Shown piece after piece: positions 17,024 through 25,559 of a DNA stretch of 64,000 nt; positions within the stretch are counted from its first letter, which is position 1; each line of letters starts with the position of its first letter. Origin of the DNA: Entomohabitans teleogrylli. Lineage in GTDB: Bacteria > Pseudomonadota > Gammaproteobacteria > Enterobacterales > Enterobacteriaceae. Where the stretch lies: the NCBI RefSeq assembly GCF_001484765.1, contig NZ_KQ947379.1:243939-307938 (forward strand). The letters are read 5' to 3'. The notes under the pieces were generated by a model. It was not told the origin of the DNA. It worked only from the letters and a program-made list of their open reading frames with translations, and did not search any database. Made by a program: the position numbers and the translations under genes.

Positions 17024-17782
17024 TCAGATAGATATACCTAACCTGGCTGCTCTGGTCCGCATTAGCGCTGCAATCTGACTAATTTCCGCGTCCGTAAGTA
17101 CCACGCTGTAGACAATTAATTGTGACACATCGACTGTACCAGCAAAACCCACGTAACCGCTCCCGATGCGCAATGTTTGGGTGGTAGGGACACGAATATT
17201 GGTATTTGTTGTCGATGCCTTGCTATTGGTTGTCAGGTTAATGTAATCCGTTGATACGTTATTACCAGTACGTAATACGCGCAGACCCCAGTCATTAATC
17301 GCCTCTATATGAGACGCTGTCGCGCTGGTAACATTTGAACCAGTACCATCATCTCTGGTTCCGGCAGCTAGTGTTCTGTCAGGATATTGATTGTAAATGC
17401 TAACACCATAACTGGTTGTGTAGCCTGAAATTGCCGCTGTTCCTGAATAAGTACCAAAATGCATTGGAGTGCTCTCGCCTGGCACTGCAGGCGAGCCATC
17501 AGGGACAGATACTGCTCTGGATATAATCAGAACAGTCATATCTGAAGACTCAATTATGTCCGTGGTCAGGTAATTTGTAAGCCCTTTTAGACGTATGTGA
17601 TTATCTGAAACTGTCGGTGACCCGATAAGTGTTGCATCACTTTTACCTGGTGCACGGTTGAATCCAGCGCGAGCAATATCAGTGTCAAAACAGAACCACC
17701 CCTCCAGTCCACGGATGACCGGGGGGGATACTTTTGTGTACCACGGAGCCTGGCTTCCTACAGAAATTAATTCAACGCCCAT
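17024..17782 (-). CDS. Lectin-like (concanavalin/LamG-type) phage surface protein
   Basis: A 252-aa, beta-rich protein with many Thr, Ser, Gly and Asn residues. The ending VDVSQLIVYSVVLTDAEISQIAALMRTRAARLGI is typical of laminin-G/concanavalin-like domains at the ends of phage tail proteins (a final strand plus the 'L-T-D-A-E-I' helix). It is the last gene of the late operon, immediately after the SGNH tail fibre, so it probably binds host glycan at the tail tip. The fold is inferred from sequence style, not from a search. Confidence 0.6.
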   Translation of the reverse strand: MGVELISVGSQAPWYTKVSPPVIRGLEGWFCFDTDIARAGFNRAPGKSDATLIGSPTVSDNHIRLKGLTNYLTTDIIESSDMTVLIISRAVSVPDGSPAVPGESTPMHFGTYSGTAAISGYTTSYGVSIYNQYPDRTLAAGTRDDGTGSNVTSATASHIEAINDWGLRVLRTGNNVSTDYINLTTNSKASTTNTNIRVPTTQTLRIGSGYVGFAGTVDVSQLIVYSVVLTDAEISQIAALMRTRAARLGISI

Positions 17783-17792
17783 TATATTTTCC

Positions 17793-19607
17793 TCAGAGTA
17801 AATTCAGGTAAGAGGCTGCGACATACGGCGCAAGTGATTTATAGAGAAGGTGTCGACTAGCCCCAATGGGATGGACATTATCCCCCCAATTAAGCACCCC
17901 AAAACCGGTCTCAGCATCGATGTTGGAATACGATGTGCTGTAACCGTTGTCATGATTCACTAGCGCCCAGGTAGGTACGATGGACTGCCTGCCGTCAGTC
18001 AGTACTCTCGCTGCTGCATTCATTGCACGTAAAACCGGAACATATTTTGTCGACCACAGTTCATTGCGCTCAGCATCCATAGACGTCCCTGGCAACATGC
18101 GGATAACTCTGGCTGATGGCCACGCAGCCCTCAGTTGTCGCATCAGTAACAGTTCGTTATTCAGAACGTCGCTGTAGATTGTTTCAACCGTCCGGTCACG
18201 GACGTCATTAGTGCCTGCGCCGTAAATGACAACATCAGGTGTTTCCAGCGAAAAACGCTCCTGATAGAACGCAAAATCCATTACCCACCCATTGCGGATA
18301 ATATCGGTACTGTCTGACTCAATTGAAACCCGTAAAAATGGGTTCTGTGGCCATTTGGTTGTTTTATCCTGCGCCATGTACATCGCTTCATCTCCGGGTC
18401 GGATAATGCTGATACGGTCAGTTATTGCACCCGTAAAATCTCCCGACTCCCAACCCTCCCTGCATTCTGCCATTGCGCCGGTGGCATCATTTGCTGTACT
18501 GGCGCTGGCAGAGGTGTTTAGCGTGCCAATAAACTGCGCTGTATACCCGTGAGTACTCAGAAACTGAGAAATCAGTTGCGGCCCCTGCCGATTGCCAATG
18601 CTGTCACCAATCATCAGGATTTTGATGGTGGTTGCCACACTGGCATCTGGTACCGAAACCATTTTGACTGAGGCTCCCCGGCGATCACTCACCGATGCAT
18701 CGGTACGAAAATTGAGGACTGCAGCGGAGCCGTAATCACTGGGGATGACCTCCAGCGTGTTCCTGCCGGATGCCTGTGCCGGTGTGGTGGAGGAGGAGAT
18801 GGTTGCCAGCACGTCACGACCCGCCAGCCGTTCGCTGAGAACGGAGGGAATATGAATAACCTGTTTTTCACCGGAAAATGCCGCGAGAGTTCGTGAACCA
18901 AAATAAACACCACCATCCAGCACCGAACGCACTTCTGATGGACCTGGGGCATCACCTGGATCAGACAGGTCACGTAAAATACCACCTTCGTCGTCAATAA
19001 CGCGCAATCCTGGTAACGTGGAATAACGTAATCTCAGGGGGCCAATATCAACCGTTTCCCCATTGGCTCTGATAAGTGCGCCACCTTCCTCATCTCCCCC
19101 TAGAACAGTTTCAGACGGATTTGAACGTATGCGATGGTGTAGGTCAAAAATTTCTTTATCTGAATACTGTCGTAATAAACCCCCTTCCTCATCAGTCAGC
19201 TTCTCGTAAATAGTTTCTTCATTTGAATATCCACGAATGAGAGAATGAATCAGATCAACGGATCGCTGAGATGCCAGATATGCCACAGCTATGGCTACAC
19301 CGGAGTCATTCCTGTAATAGATAAATGCGGGTTCAGTACCAGCACCAAGAGCTACCCGAAATAATTGCCCCTCGGGGGTTGCAGCCAGACCAGCAATGGT
19401 TCCATCTGGATCGTTAACAGATTTATAAAAAGTGAACTCCCGAAAATCTGGGAGGCCGGTAATGAGGTTTTTAAGATACCGGGTTCGGTTAGCGAGTTGC
19501 TGAGCCTGGCGATTATCCGGTCCTCCTGGACCGCCTAATACGGGGGTATCCTCTTCCAGTTGATAAATCTCCTCAACCCAGATATTTTCATCATTAAGCG
19601 TGGACAT
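17793..19607 (-). CDS. Tail fibre with SGNH/GDSL hydrolase domain
   Basis: 604 aa. The N-terminal about 60 residues look like a tail-attachment segment (GGPGGPDNRQAQQLANRTRYLKNLI). In the C-terminal half an SGNH hydrolase is seen: block I MIGDSIGNRQG, block III VIYGAGTNDVRD and block V GDNVHPIGASRH with the Asp-His pair. Such domains deacetylate capsule, O-antigen or other surface sugars during adsorption. The ATG at 19607 is used because GAGG lies about 8 bases upstream and it follows the stop of the previous gene; a start at 19655 would overlap that gene. Its DNA is visibly AT-richer than the tail genes to the right. Confidence 0.8.
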   Translation of the reverse strand: MSTLNDENIWVEEIYQLEEDTPVLGGPGGPDNRQAQQLANRTRYLKNLITGLPDFREFTFYKSVNDPDGTIAGLAATPEGQLFRVALGAGTEPAFIYYRNDSGVAIAVAYLASQRSVDLIHSLIRGYSNEETIYEKLTDEEGGLLRQYSDKEIFDLHHRIRSNPSETVLGGDEEGGALIRANGETVDIGPLRLRYSTLPGLRVIDDEGGILRDLSDPGDAPGPSEVRSVLDGGVYFGSRTLAAFSGEKQVIHIPSVLSERLAGRDVLATISSSTTPAQASGRNTLEVIPSDYGSAAVLNFRTDASVSDRRGASVKMVSVPDASVATTIKILMIGDSIGNRQGPQLISQFLSTHGYTAQFIGTLNTSASASTANDATGAMAECREGWESGDFTGAITDRISIIRPGDEAMYMAQDKTTKWPQNPFLRVSIESDSTDIIRNGWVMDFAFYQERFSLETPDVVIYGAGTNDVRDRTVETIYSDVLNNELLLMRQLRAAWPSARVIRMLPGTSMDAERNELWSTKYVPVLRAMNAAARVLTDGRQSIVPTWALVNHDNGYSTSYSNIDAETGFGVLNWGDNVHPIGASRHLLYKSLAPYVAASYLNLL

Positions 19608-19611
19608 CTGA

Positions 19612-20412
19612 TTAACCTCGATGTGTATATTTACCGTCATATTGGATTGAGCCATTGTGTGTAATGCCGCTTAATCCCTCAAACATAGAAACCTGACCAA
19701 AAGGGCCAAAAAACGGATCGTGAAACTTCCTCGGATCAATCAATAATTCCGCTTTGGTCTCAATGTTATTTAACGTGCTTCCATCATTAATAAGAGACCA
19801 TCCTGATATGGGTTCGTATGCAATCCGATATAGTTCGAGTAGTACATAGCTATTTTTCTCTGCAAGATTAATGCCTTCATAACGCAAAGAAAATTCTTTT
19901 TTGTTATTCATGGCCAGAGGGATAACCGTCTTTCGGGCATGCTCATAACTGACTTTGAGAGGTTGGAGAGTTGGCGTTCTGTTGAACACAATCGCCCCCC
20001 AATGTCTGTCAACAATGTAATCTGTATCCTGTGTCATCCCCGGAATATCAACACTCCAGACACGTTGATGTGGCAAACAAACCCTACAACCAGCAGTAAT
20101 CCCTGACGGAAATGTATAATTACTGACAATATCAGGTAATTGTGTACTTAAGTTGCTATCCAGCAATGTGGAAAGGTTATCATCTGAAAAATTAAACCAT
20201 TTTGCCGAAACCGTTCCATTATGTCCGGTTTTTATCTTTTCGCCGGTATAAAGTACTCCACCACGGGATATTTTAGTTTTCTGTTCATCAAAGTTAAGTG
20301 TAACGGCCAGTTCTGACACATCACCAATCCATTTCCAGTCCAGAGCAATATCTTTTTCACTCCGTAACGACAGATACACTTTACCTTGTCCATAATAATA
20401 GGGTTTATCCAT
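19612..20412 (-). CDS. Second, diverged tail-tube-like protein
   Basis: 266 aa, clearly homologous to the tail tube protein at 29696-30448. Both start with YYYGQGKV, then W(K/R)W(I/V)GDVS-L, then an EGINLAE...LELY(K/R)I block and a DP..G.FG(Q/R)V ending. The two align over their whole length but differ at most positions. It is placed between the tail-tip protein and the tail fibre, where no tube gene is expected. It may form a distal adaptor ring or tip decoration, or be a tube gene from another phage that arrived with the fibre cassette. Its codons are AT-richer than those of the main tail-tube gene. Confidence 0.72.
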   Translation of the reverse strand: MDKPYYYGQGKVYLSLRSEKDIALDWKWIGDVSELAVTLNFDEQKTKISRGGVLYTGEKIKTGHNGTVSAKWFNFSDDNLSTLLDSNLSTQLPDIVSNYTFPSGITAGCRVCLPHQRVWSVDIPGMTQDTDYIVDRHWGAIVFNRTPTLQPLKVSYEHARKTVIPLAMNNKKEFSLRYEGINLAEKNSYVLLELYRIAYEPISGWSLINDGSTLNNIETKAELLIDPRKFHDPFFGPFGQVSMFEGLSGITHNGSIQYDGKYTHRG

Positions 20413-20413
20413 A

Positions 20414-23110
20414 TCATGTACTCCTTTCTGCCAGTTCCAGGTAGATTATGCCCTCGTTCAGAACGGGACCGTCTGTCGTGAAAATAGTGATATCCATTTC
20501 TGCGAGATAAATACCTGCGTTCCATTCAACAGCCACTGCCGAACCTGCAGAGGAACCCAGCAACAGCGCAGAAGCATCGCCTTCCAGCGCCAGCACGGTC
20601 AGTGGTCCGCTGGTTTCAGTCCACTGCACGATGACCAGCACCGCATGGGTACCGAAAGACCACGGCGACGTCGGCCAGGTTCCGGCTGGCCATTCAATAT
20701 TATCGGCAGGAATGGACAGGCCGCTGGCCAGCAGGTCGGGTGGATACCAGGCCGTGACTCCGGCAGCATCAGCAATGGCGTGCAGCTCCGGCACTGCACC
20801 GGAAGAGGTATCTTCCGGCGTTGTCGTGGCCCAGTCGTTACCATCGACAATGGTCAGGGACAAGGTGATGCTTATCGGGAACGGCTTGTAACGACCTGCT
20901 GGCAGCTCTGCCTGGAATGTATAAAGCGACATCAGACCATCGCGTTTACTCTGCAGCGTCAGGGTATGTACATCATCACCGCCGGTGACATAGGGGATCG
21001 GGATGCTGACGTCACTGGCGGACAACGACCAGACCTCGCTCCCGGTGCTCTGAGCAATAAGTTTCACCACATACTCTGTACCGGGTTCGGGGCCGATGCT
21101 GTTTTCGGTACAGTCAATCAGGCGGTCGGCCTGCAGCAGGCGATCACGATGAGAAAATGCCAGAGTAAAGTTATCTGCGCTGGCCGCCACATCGGGATAC
21201 AGGACGCCATTCACACGGATATTCCCAGGCAGATACGGTCTGGCCTGACGCCCGGACATGGTCAGCGTGGCCACCGGGGCGGCTGATTCTGCCAGCGTCT
21301 CCGTGCTGGTCCGGGTAAGCAAACGTGCCTCCACCGTTTCACCGGACAGGTATTCCAGCCCGTCCGAGTCCAGCGCATCCTGATACGCCCAGCAGCGGTC
21401 CCCTGCAAAGTGCCCTGACGGCAGGGAGTCCATGCAACCACGCCCGACGGTGAGAGTGCCTGCAGGAATGTCGACCGCGTCAACACGCATGATTTCATCA
21501 TTAATCATCAGACCTTCACCAACGGTCGGGAAGATGGCCATGCTGACATGCAGGATGGTATCGAGTCGCCCGACTGGAGCCGTCAGCGTTCCTGATGGTG
21601 TCCAGTCACCCAGGCCACGGTCGGCGAATGTCGCTCCCGCTGCGCGGGTCTGCAGCAGATAGTTGATGCTGAGTGAGGTTGGTGCTATGGCCATCACGCC
21701 AGGATAGCCGGATTCAGGTTTCAGATAGTTCAGCTCAGCCTCGCTGACGGTCCCGGCCAGAACAGCATAAGGCAGCTCAATCAGCCGCTGGATGGTGACA
21801 GGTCGGGCGGATTTATCCGGCGGTGTCCAGCCACTGTCCTGTTGTCCGGAGCTGTAAGAGGTGGATGGGAGGCCAAAAACATCCTGAACCACAGTCAGCG
21901 TCAGGACACCGGTATCACCTTCCTCTATTTTTCCCACGCGCAGCACCATATTGTCGATGTTACGGTCAGGCAACTGGATGCGGAAAACATCACCCGGGCG
22001 CAGAATTCCGCCGCGCCGGTCGAACTGGATGACCAGACGGGTCAGCTCAGACTGGGCCGTCTCCAGGTCTCGCTGGGCTACGCGGGCGGCAAGTGAATGT
22101 GTGGGGATCGCTTTGTACTCGACCGAACTGCTGTTGAGTCCGGTATTCTGTATCGCCCCGAGGTTCTGCGCCCGGACTTCACCATCGGCATTTGTAACGG
22201 GGTCATTCCAGGTCACGACAATCTCATTCGGGTTCGACGTGGTGCTGGCGCTGTCGTCATCCTGAACGGCGATAACGCCGTTGTCGTAGGTGAAAACCGG
22301 CAGGTCATCGACACGGTAATCCCCGCGCAGCAGCTTCAGGGTCAGCTTGCCGGTTTCGAGGTCGGCATACTGCACCGCGCCGACATGATCGAGTACCTGC
22401 TGAACGAACGTATCCAGCCCGTCCTGGCGGTTATAGCGGAAACACAGGCCAAAGCCTTCTTCATACAACGTATCAGCAGCGGCGCGATAACTGTCGAGGT
22501 TCAGGTCATCGGCAAGCGTCAGCTGACGTCCCCAGTCGCGGTTAGTGGCACATTCCACAAGGATGTGGGCCGGGTTCATGGCATGAATGGCCCGGAGGTT
22601 GGCGAGCTGCTCCGAAAGGAGATCAGCTTCATCATCAAGCTGCGCTTCGCTGTTCTCCAGAATGATGGTGGCTTTCTCAGGGTACCAGACATCACCGTCC
22701 CAGCCTTTTGTTGTACGGCGAACCCGGTATAACCACGGTTTGGGGCTGGCGCTGTAGCAACTGACCAGACCACTGAAGAAGGTGGTCACCACGCCACGAA
22801 ATCCCGGCACCAGTCCCGTCAGCAACTTCAGGAGCGATGCCGGTGGGACCTGATCCGGTTCGCCCATCATGATATCCAGTTGACCCTGTATGCCACCCTC
22901 ACCACCGGTATCATCGCCGCCGAACAGACCGGGTTTGTCGATGTACACCGAGGTGCTGGATGAAATCTGCCCCGGCGTACCGGCAAAGACCGTCTTTTTA
23001 TCGGCCATGATCGACACAATTTCGTTAACCGGACCGCGCCCCAGCCCCGCCTGTACATCCCAGGAGTAGCGATAGCCAACGGTGACTTTTTTTGAACCTT
23101 TACCGCCCAT
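20414..23110 (-). CDS. Tail tip / host-specificity protein
   Basis: An 898-aa protein, the largest tail gene after the tape measure, following the DUF2163-like gene and two small genes as in B3/D3112-type transposable phages. It probably plays the role of lambda J at the tail tip. The middle part (FRIQLPDRNIDNMVLRVGKIEEGDTGVLTLTVVQDVFG) resembles the phage tail-tip domain just after the hub region. The C-terminal third is beta-rich with Ig-like character. Its ATG immediately precedes the stop of the 69-aa gene upstream. Confidence 0.75.
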   Translation of the reverse strand: MGGKGSKKVTVGYRYSWDVQAGLGRGPVNEIVSIMADKKTVFAGTPGQISSSTSVYIDKPGLFGGDDTGGEGGIQGQLDIMMGEPDQVPPASLLKLLTGLVPGFRGVVTTFFSGLVSCYSASPKPWLYRVRRTTKGWDGDVWYPEKATIILENSEAQLDDEADLLSEQLANLRAIHAMNPAHILVECATNRDWGRQLTLADDLNLDSYRAAADTLYEEGFGLCFRYNRQDGLDTFVQQVLDHVGAVQYADLETGKLTLKLLRGDYRVDDLPVFTYDNGVIAVQDDDSASTTSNPNEIVVTWNDPVTNADGEVRAQNLGAIQNTGLNSSSVEYKAIPTHSLAARVAQRDLETAQSELTRLVIQFDRRGGILRPGDVFRIQLPDRNIDNMVLRVGKIEEGDTGVLTLTVVQDVFGLPSTSYSSGQQDSGWTPPDKSARPVTIQRLIELPYAVLAGTVSEAELNYLKPESGYPGVMAIAPTSLSINYLLQTRAAGATFADRGLGDWTPSGTLTAPVGRLDTILHVSMAIFPTVGEGLMINDEIMRVDAVDIPAGTLTVGRGCMDSLPSGHFAGDRCWAYQDALDSDGLEYLSGETVEARLLTRTSTETLAESAAPVATLTMSGRQARPYLPGNIRVNGVLYPDVAASADNFTLAFSHRDRLLQADRLIDCTENSIGPEPGTEYVVKLIAQSTGSEVWSLSASDVSIPIPYVTGGDDVHTLTLQSKRDGLMSLYTFQAELPAGRYKPFPISITLSLTIVDGNDWATTTPEDTSSGAVPELHAIADAAGVTAWYPPDLLASGLSIPADNIEWPAGTWPTSPWSFGTHAVLVIVQWTETSGPLTVLALEGDASALLLGSSAGSAVAVEWNAGIYLAEMDITIFTTDGPVLNEGIIYLELAERST

Positions 23111-23320
23111 TTATGCTCCCGCTTCTTTCTTAGTCTGTTGCGCCAGTTCGACGATCTGAATCGCCAGCGCGTCGCCGGTTCCGGCCAACTGGTCTGAATC
23201 AATCCCGCCGTCACGAATGAATGCCTGCAGGTCGAGGTTATAGCGAGCAAAAAAGGTCCGCAGCCCCCATGCACAGCCACCACCGGCGCGAATATGCTCC
23301 ATCGTTATCAACATGTTCAC
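23111..23320 (-). CDS. Small conserved tail-region protein
   Basis: 69 aa, containing GGCAWGLRTFFARYNLDLQAF and a helical basic tail. Genes of this size and place occur between the DUF2163-like and tail-tip genes of transposable siphophages. No function is recognised. GGAGG precedes the start (CCGGAGGTGAACATG). Confidence 0.6.
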   Translation of the reverse strand: MNMLITMEHIRAGGGCAWGLRTFFARYNLDLQAFIRDGGIDSDQLAGTGDALAIQIVELAQQTKKEAGA

Positions 23321-23326
23321 CTCCGG

Positions 23327-23560
23327 TTATTTTTTGATGGCCTGATAGCGATAATTGCCGTACCCGAGGACGAACCAGTCAGCCGTCCAGCAGTCACCAA
23401 AGAAGACGCACTGCGGGGTGCCCTCATCGGGCATGGGCATATTCCAGTCATCCTCAGTGGCCGCTTCCGGCGTGGAGTTTTTTTGTTTGGGCGCTAAGGC
23501 CGTGTTGAGAACATACGATGCAACCAGAATCGCCACATATTTAGCTACAGCCCACCACAT
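23327..23560 (-). CDS. Small tail-region protein with N-terminal membrane helix
   Basis: 77 aa. One hydrophobic segment (WWAVAKYVAILVASYVLNTAL) is followed by a polar part with two cysteines (QCVFFGDCWTADWF). Likely a tail-assembly or inner-membrane-interacting accessory of the tail module; the function is unknown. Confidence 0.6.
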   Translation of the reverse strand: MWWAVAKYVAILVASYVLNTALAPKQKNSTPEAATEDDWNMPMPDEGTPQCVFFGDCWTADWFVLGYGNYRYQAIKK

Positions 23561-23572
23561 GGCATATCCCTC

Positions 23573-24388
23573 CTAAAACAGTTTGATGATGGTATACGGA
23601 GACTTACCGGGCATATGCGGCTGGCCACCGTAGTTGAGATGGTTGGAAAACTTGCTGTCACAGGTAACAATCGTACGGTCGCAACCCGGGTACAGCGTGA
23701 CCGACTGCCCGACCTGCAGGCCGGTTGTGCCGCCAAAAAGATGCAGCGTGCTACCGTCCTGAGCACGCAGCCCGCGCCGCTCGGTGTAGCCGTTGCGGTC
23801 AAACTCAATGTAACCACCGGAAAACCAGTCGCTGGCCAGCCCGGCTGGCAGGTTCGCGGTAATGGAGGAGCCAGCGAGGGCGGTGACCACCACATCACTG
23901 ACCGCGAACCGGAGCGGATCAACTCGGCAGTTGTGGTCGTACAACGCATACGGGCACTGACGCCCAAAGGTGAGCCGGAGGCCCACCCGTGTAAACGTGC
24001 TGGCCAAGCTGATGGTGATCAGCTTGCAGGATTCAATCTGCTCGCGTTTGACGCTGCTGATTTCCCCGATCCAGACCACGCGGAACTCTCCGGAGGTATC
24101 CGTTGCGTGCCAGCGCATGACCCGCACCCTGACGGTCAGCGAAGGCGGCGTGGCACGAAACAGCAGCGCCACCGGATTACTGGCCGGAACTGTGATATCC
24201 ATCCCGTCACCACTGCCGGAACTGAGGCCGCTGTTGCTGATGGCCTGTGCCTCCCAGACCTGACCGGCAAAGTCGATATCTTTGTCGGCGTTGCTGTAAC
24301 GCCAGAACAGGTTATCGCCCAGCCGGAACTCATACAGCGTCAGCGGCTGACCATCGGCGACGGAATATTCAAACTCACTCCAGCTCAT
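23573..24388 (-). CDS. Phage BR0599/DUF2163-like tail protein
   Basis: 271 aa from the chosen start. The FRLGDNLFWRYSNADKDIDFAGQVWEA beginning and the CPYALYDHNCRVDPLRF cysteine motif (about residue 160) are hallmarks of the DUF2163 / phage BR0599 family. In non-contractile tails these sit between the distal tail protein and the hub, next to lambda L in position. The ATG at 24388 (CGGAG about 8 bases upstream) is preferred over one at 24415. It overlaps the upstream gene by 14 bases. Confidence 0.78.
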   Translation of the reverse strand: MSWSEFEYSVADGQPLTLYEFRLGDNLFWRYSNADKDIDFAGQVWEAQAISNSGLSSGSGDGMDITVPASNPVALLFRATPPSLTVRVRVMRWHATDTSGEFRVVWIGEISSVKREQIESCKLITISLASTFTRVGLRLTFGRQCPYALYDHNCRVDPLRFAVSDVVVTALAGSSITANLPAGLASDWFSGGYIEFDRNGYTERRGLRAQDGSTLHLFGGTTGLQVGQSVTLYPGCDRTIVTCDSKFSNHLNYGGQPHMPGKSPYTIIKLF

Positions 24389-25559
24389 CACGTACTCCGG
24401 TAAAAGTGGTGGCAACCCGGGCCACGCCGTCGGCGTCGGTCACATGCTCCCAGGACACGCTGTCGGCGTCCTGGCGGGCCAGGGTCATCAGGGAAATGGA
24501 CACGATCTGGTGCTGACCTGCTGAAATGGCATCGCCATCAAGCACAAGACGCTCTGCACCACTGACCAGGCTCACAGCAGTGATACGGCGGTAGTGCCGG
24601 GTTCCATCTGCCAGCAGAATGCAGATATCACGGCGACCTGGGCGGATACCCAGTTCGGCAAAGCCCGCCCCGACAACATCAACAGCGTTACCGCTGATGG
24701 CGGATGCCGGGGAAAAGTCCAGCGTCTGCCCGGGCACCCATATCGGGCGCTGACGCCCACGGAGGTACCACAGAAGCTGGCGCAGGGAAGTCTGTGCCGG
24801 ACGGTTGGTGGTGAACCAGCTGTGCGTCTGCCGCCAGAAGGGACGACCTGCTGTATCAATCCGGAGCGGCACGCTGCTGCCATTATCGAGTTCACGGATC
24901 AGAGGCTGATAGCTCCCGCTGACCGACTCGCCCCAGTCGGTTTCGGACTCAAGCACCGGGTGGCCACGGTACTGTGTGAGCACCAGAGCATCGCTGAAGG
25001 CATTGTGCTCTGCGATGCGGAAACGCACCTGCGCGGTCGTCGCGGTATCAGTGAGACGGGACAGCGACGGCGGCTCTGTCAGCACCGCCGGGCGTACCGG
25101 ATACACCAGCGAGCCCGCAGGCCAACTGTCGGTCAGCGGGGAGACCAGTTGCAGGGCATCCCCGGTCATACCGGCGATGGTCGCCATCCGGCTGGTTGCA
25201 TCAGGGGACTCATTGGTTTTCAGCAACGCTGTTCCGCCGACGGTAAAGTCACGCCCGGCGGTCGGAATGGAGAGCGTGGTCGCGCCACTGGACACCGCTG
25301 CCGGCAACGCATAAACATCCGGATAAACCGGCATGGCCCAGGTACCCGCACAGCCCTGCCAGAGCATATGTTCGAAGCGCTGGCGGGCGGTGTCATACAG
25401 CATCGCCGTGAACTCAAACGTCCGGCGCGGTGAAAGTCGACCGGAAATCCGCTGCTCAGCGCCGGTGGGCGACTGCAGTACATCGGTTTTCCACTCCAGC
25501 GTCTCAGTCACGCCACGGGACCAGTCGGGGTCTGCCAGCCAGGGAAATAACGTCGTCAT
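24375..25559 (-). CDS. Distal tail-type protein
   Basis: 394 aa. It begins MTTLFPWLADPDWSRGVTE and includes SGRLSPRRTFEFTAMLYDTARQRFEHMLW, followed by a beta-rich segment. Position between the tape measure and the DUF2163 protein points to the distal-tail/tip-connector role. Its start overlaps the tape-measure stop by 4 bases. The family is assigned from context and general similarity to B3-like phages. Confidence 0.65.
   Translation of the reverse strand: MTTLFPWLADPDWSRGVTETLEWKTDVLQSPTGAEQRISGRLSPRRTFEFTAMLYDTARQRFEHMLWQGCAGTWAMPVYPDVYALPAAVSSGATTLSIPTAGRDFTVGGTALLKTNESPDATSRMATIAGMTGDALQLVSPLTDSWPAGSLVYPVRPAVLTEPPSLSRLTDTATTAQVRFRIAEHNAFSDALVLTQYRGHPVLESETDWGESVSGSYQPLIRELDNGSSVPLRIDTAGRPFWRQTHSWFTTNRPAQTSLRQLLWYLRGRQRPIWVPGQTLDFSPASAISGNAVDVVGAGFAELGIRPGRRDICILLADGTRHYRRITAVSLVSGAERLVLDGDAISAGQHQIVSISLMTLARQDADSVSWEHVTDADGVARVATTFTGVRDELE

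Noticed and set aside
20645-24403. Several plus-strand frames of 200 aa or more opposite tail genes
   Set aside because: Antisense to recognised tail genes, no known product.
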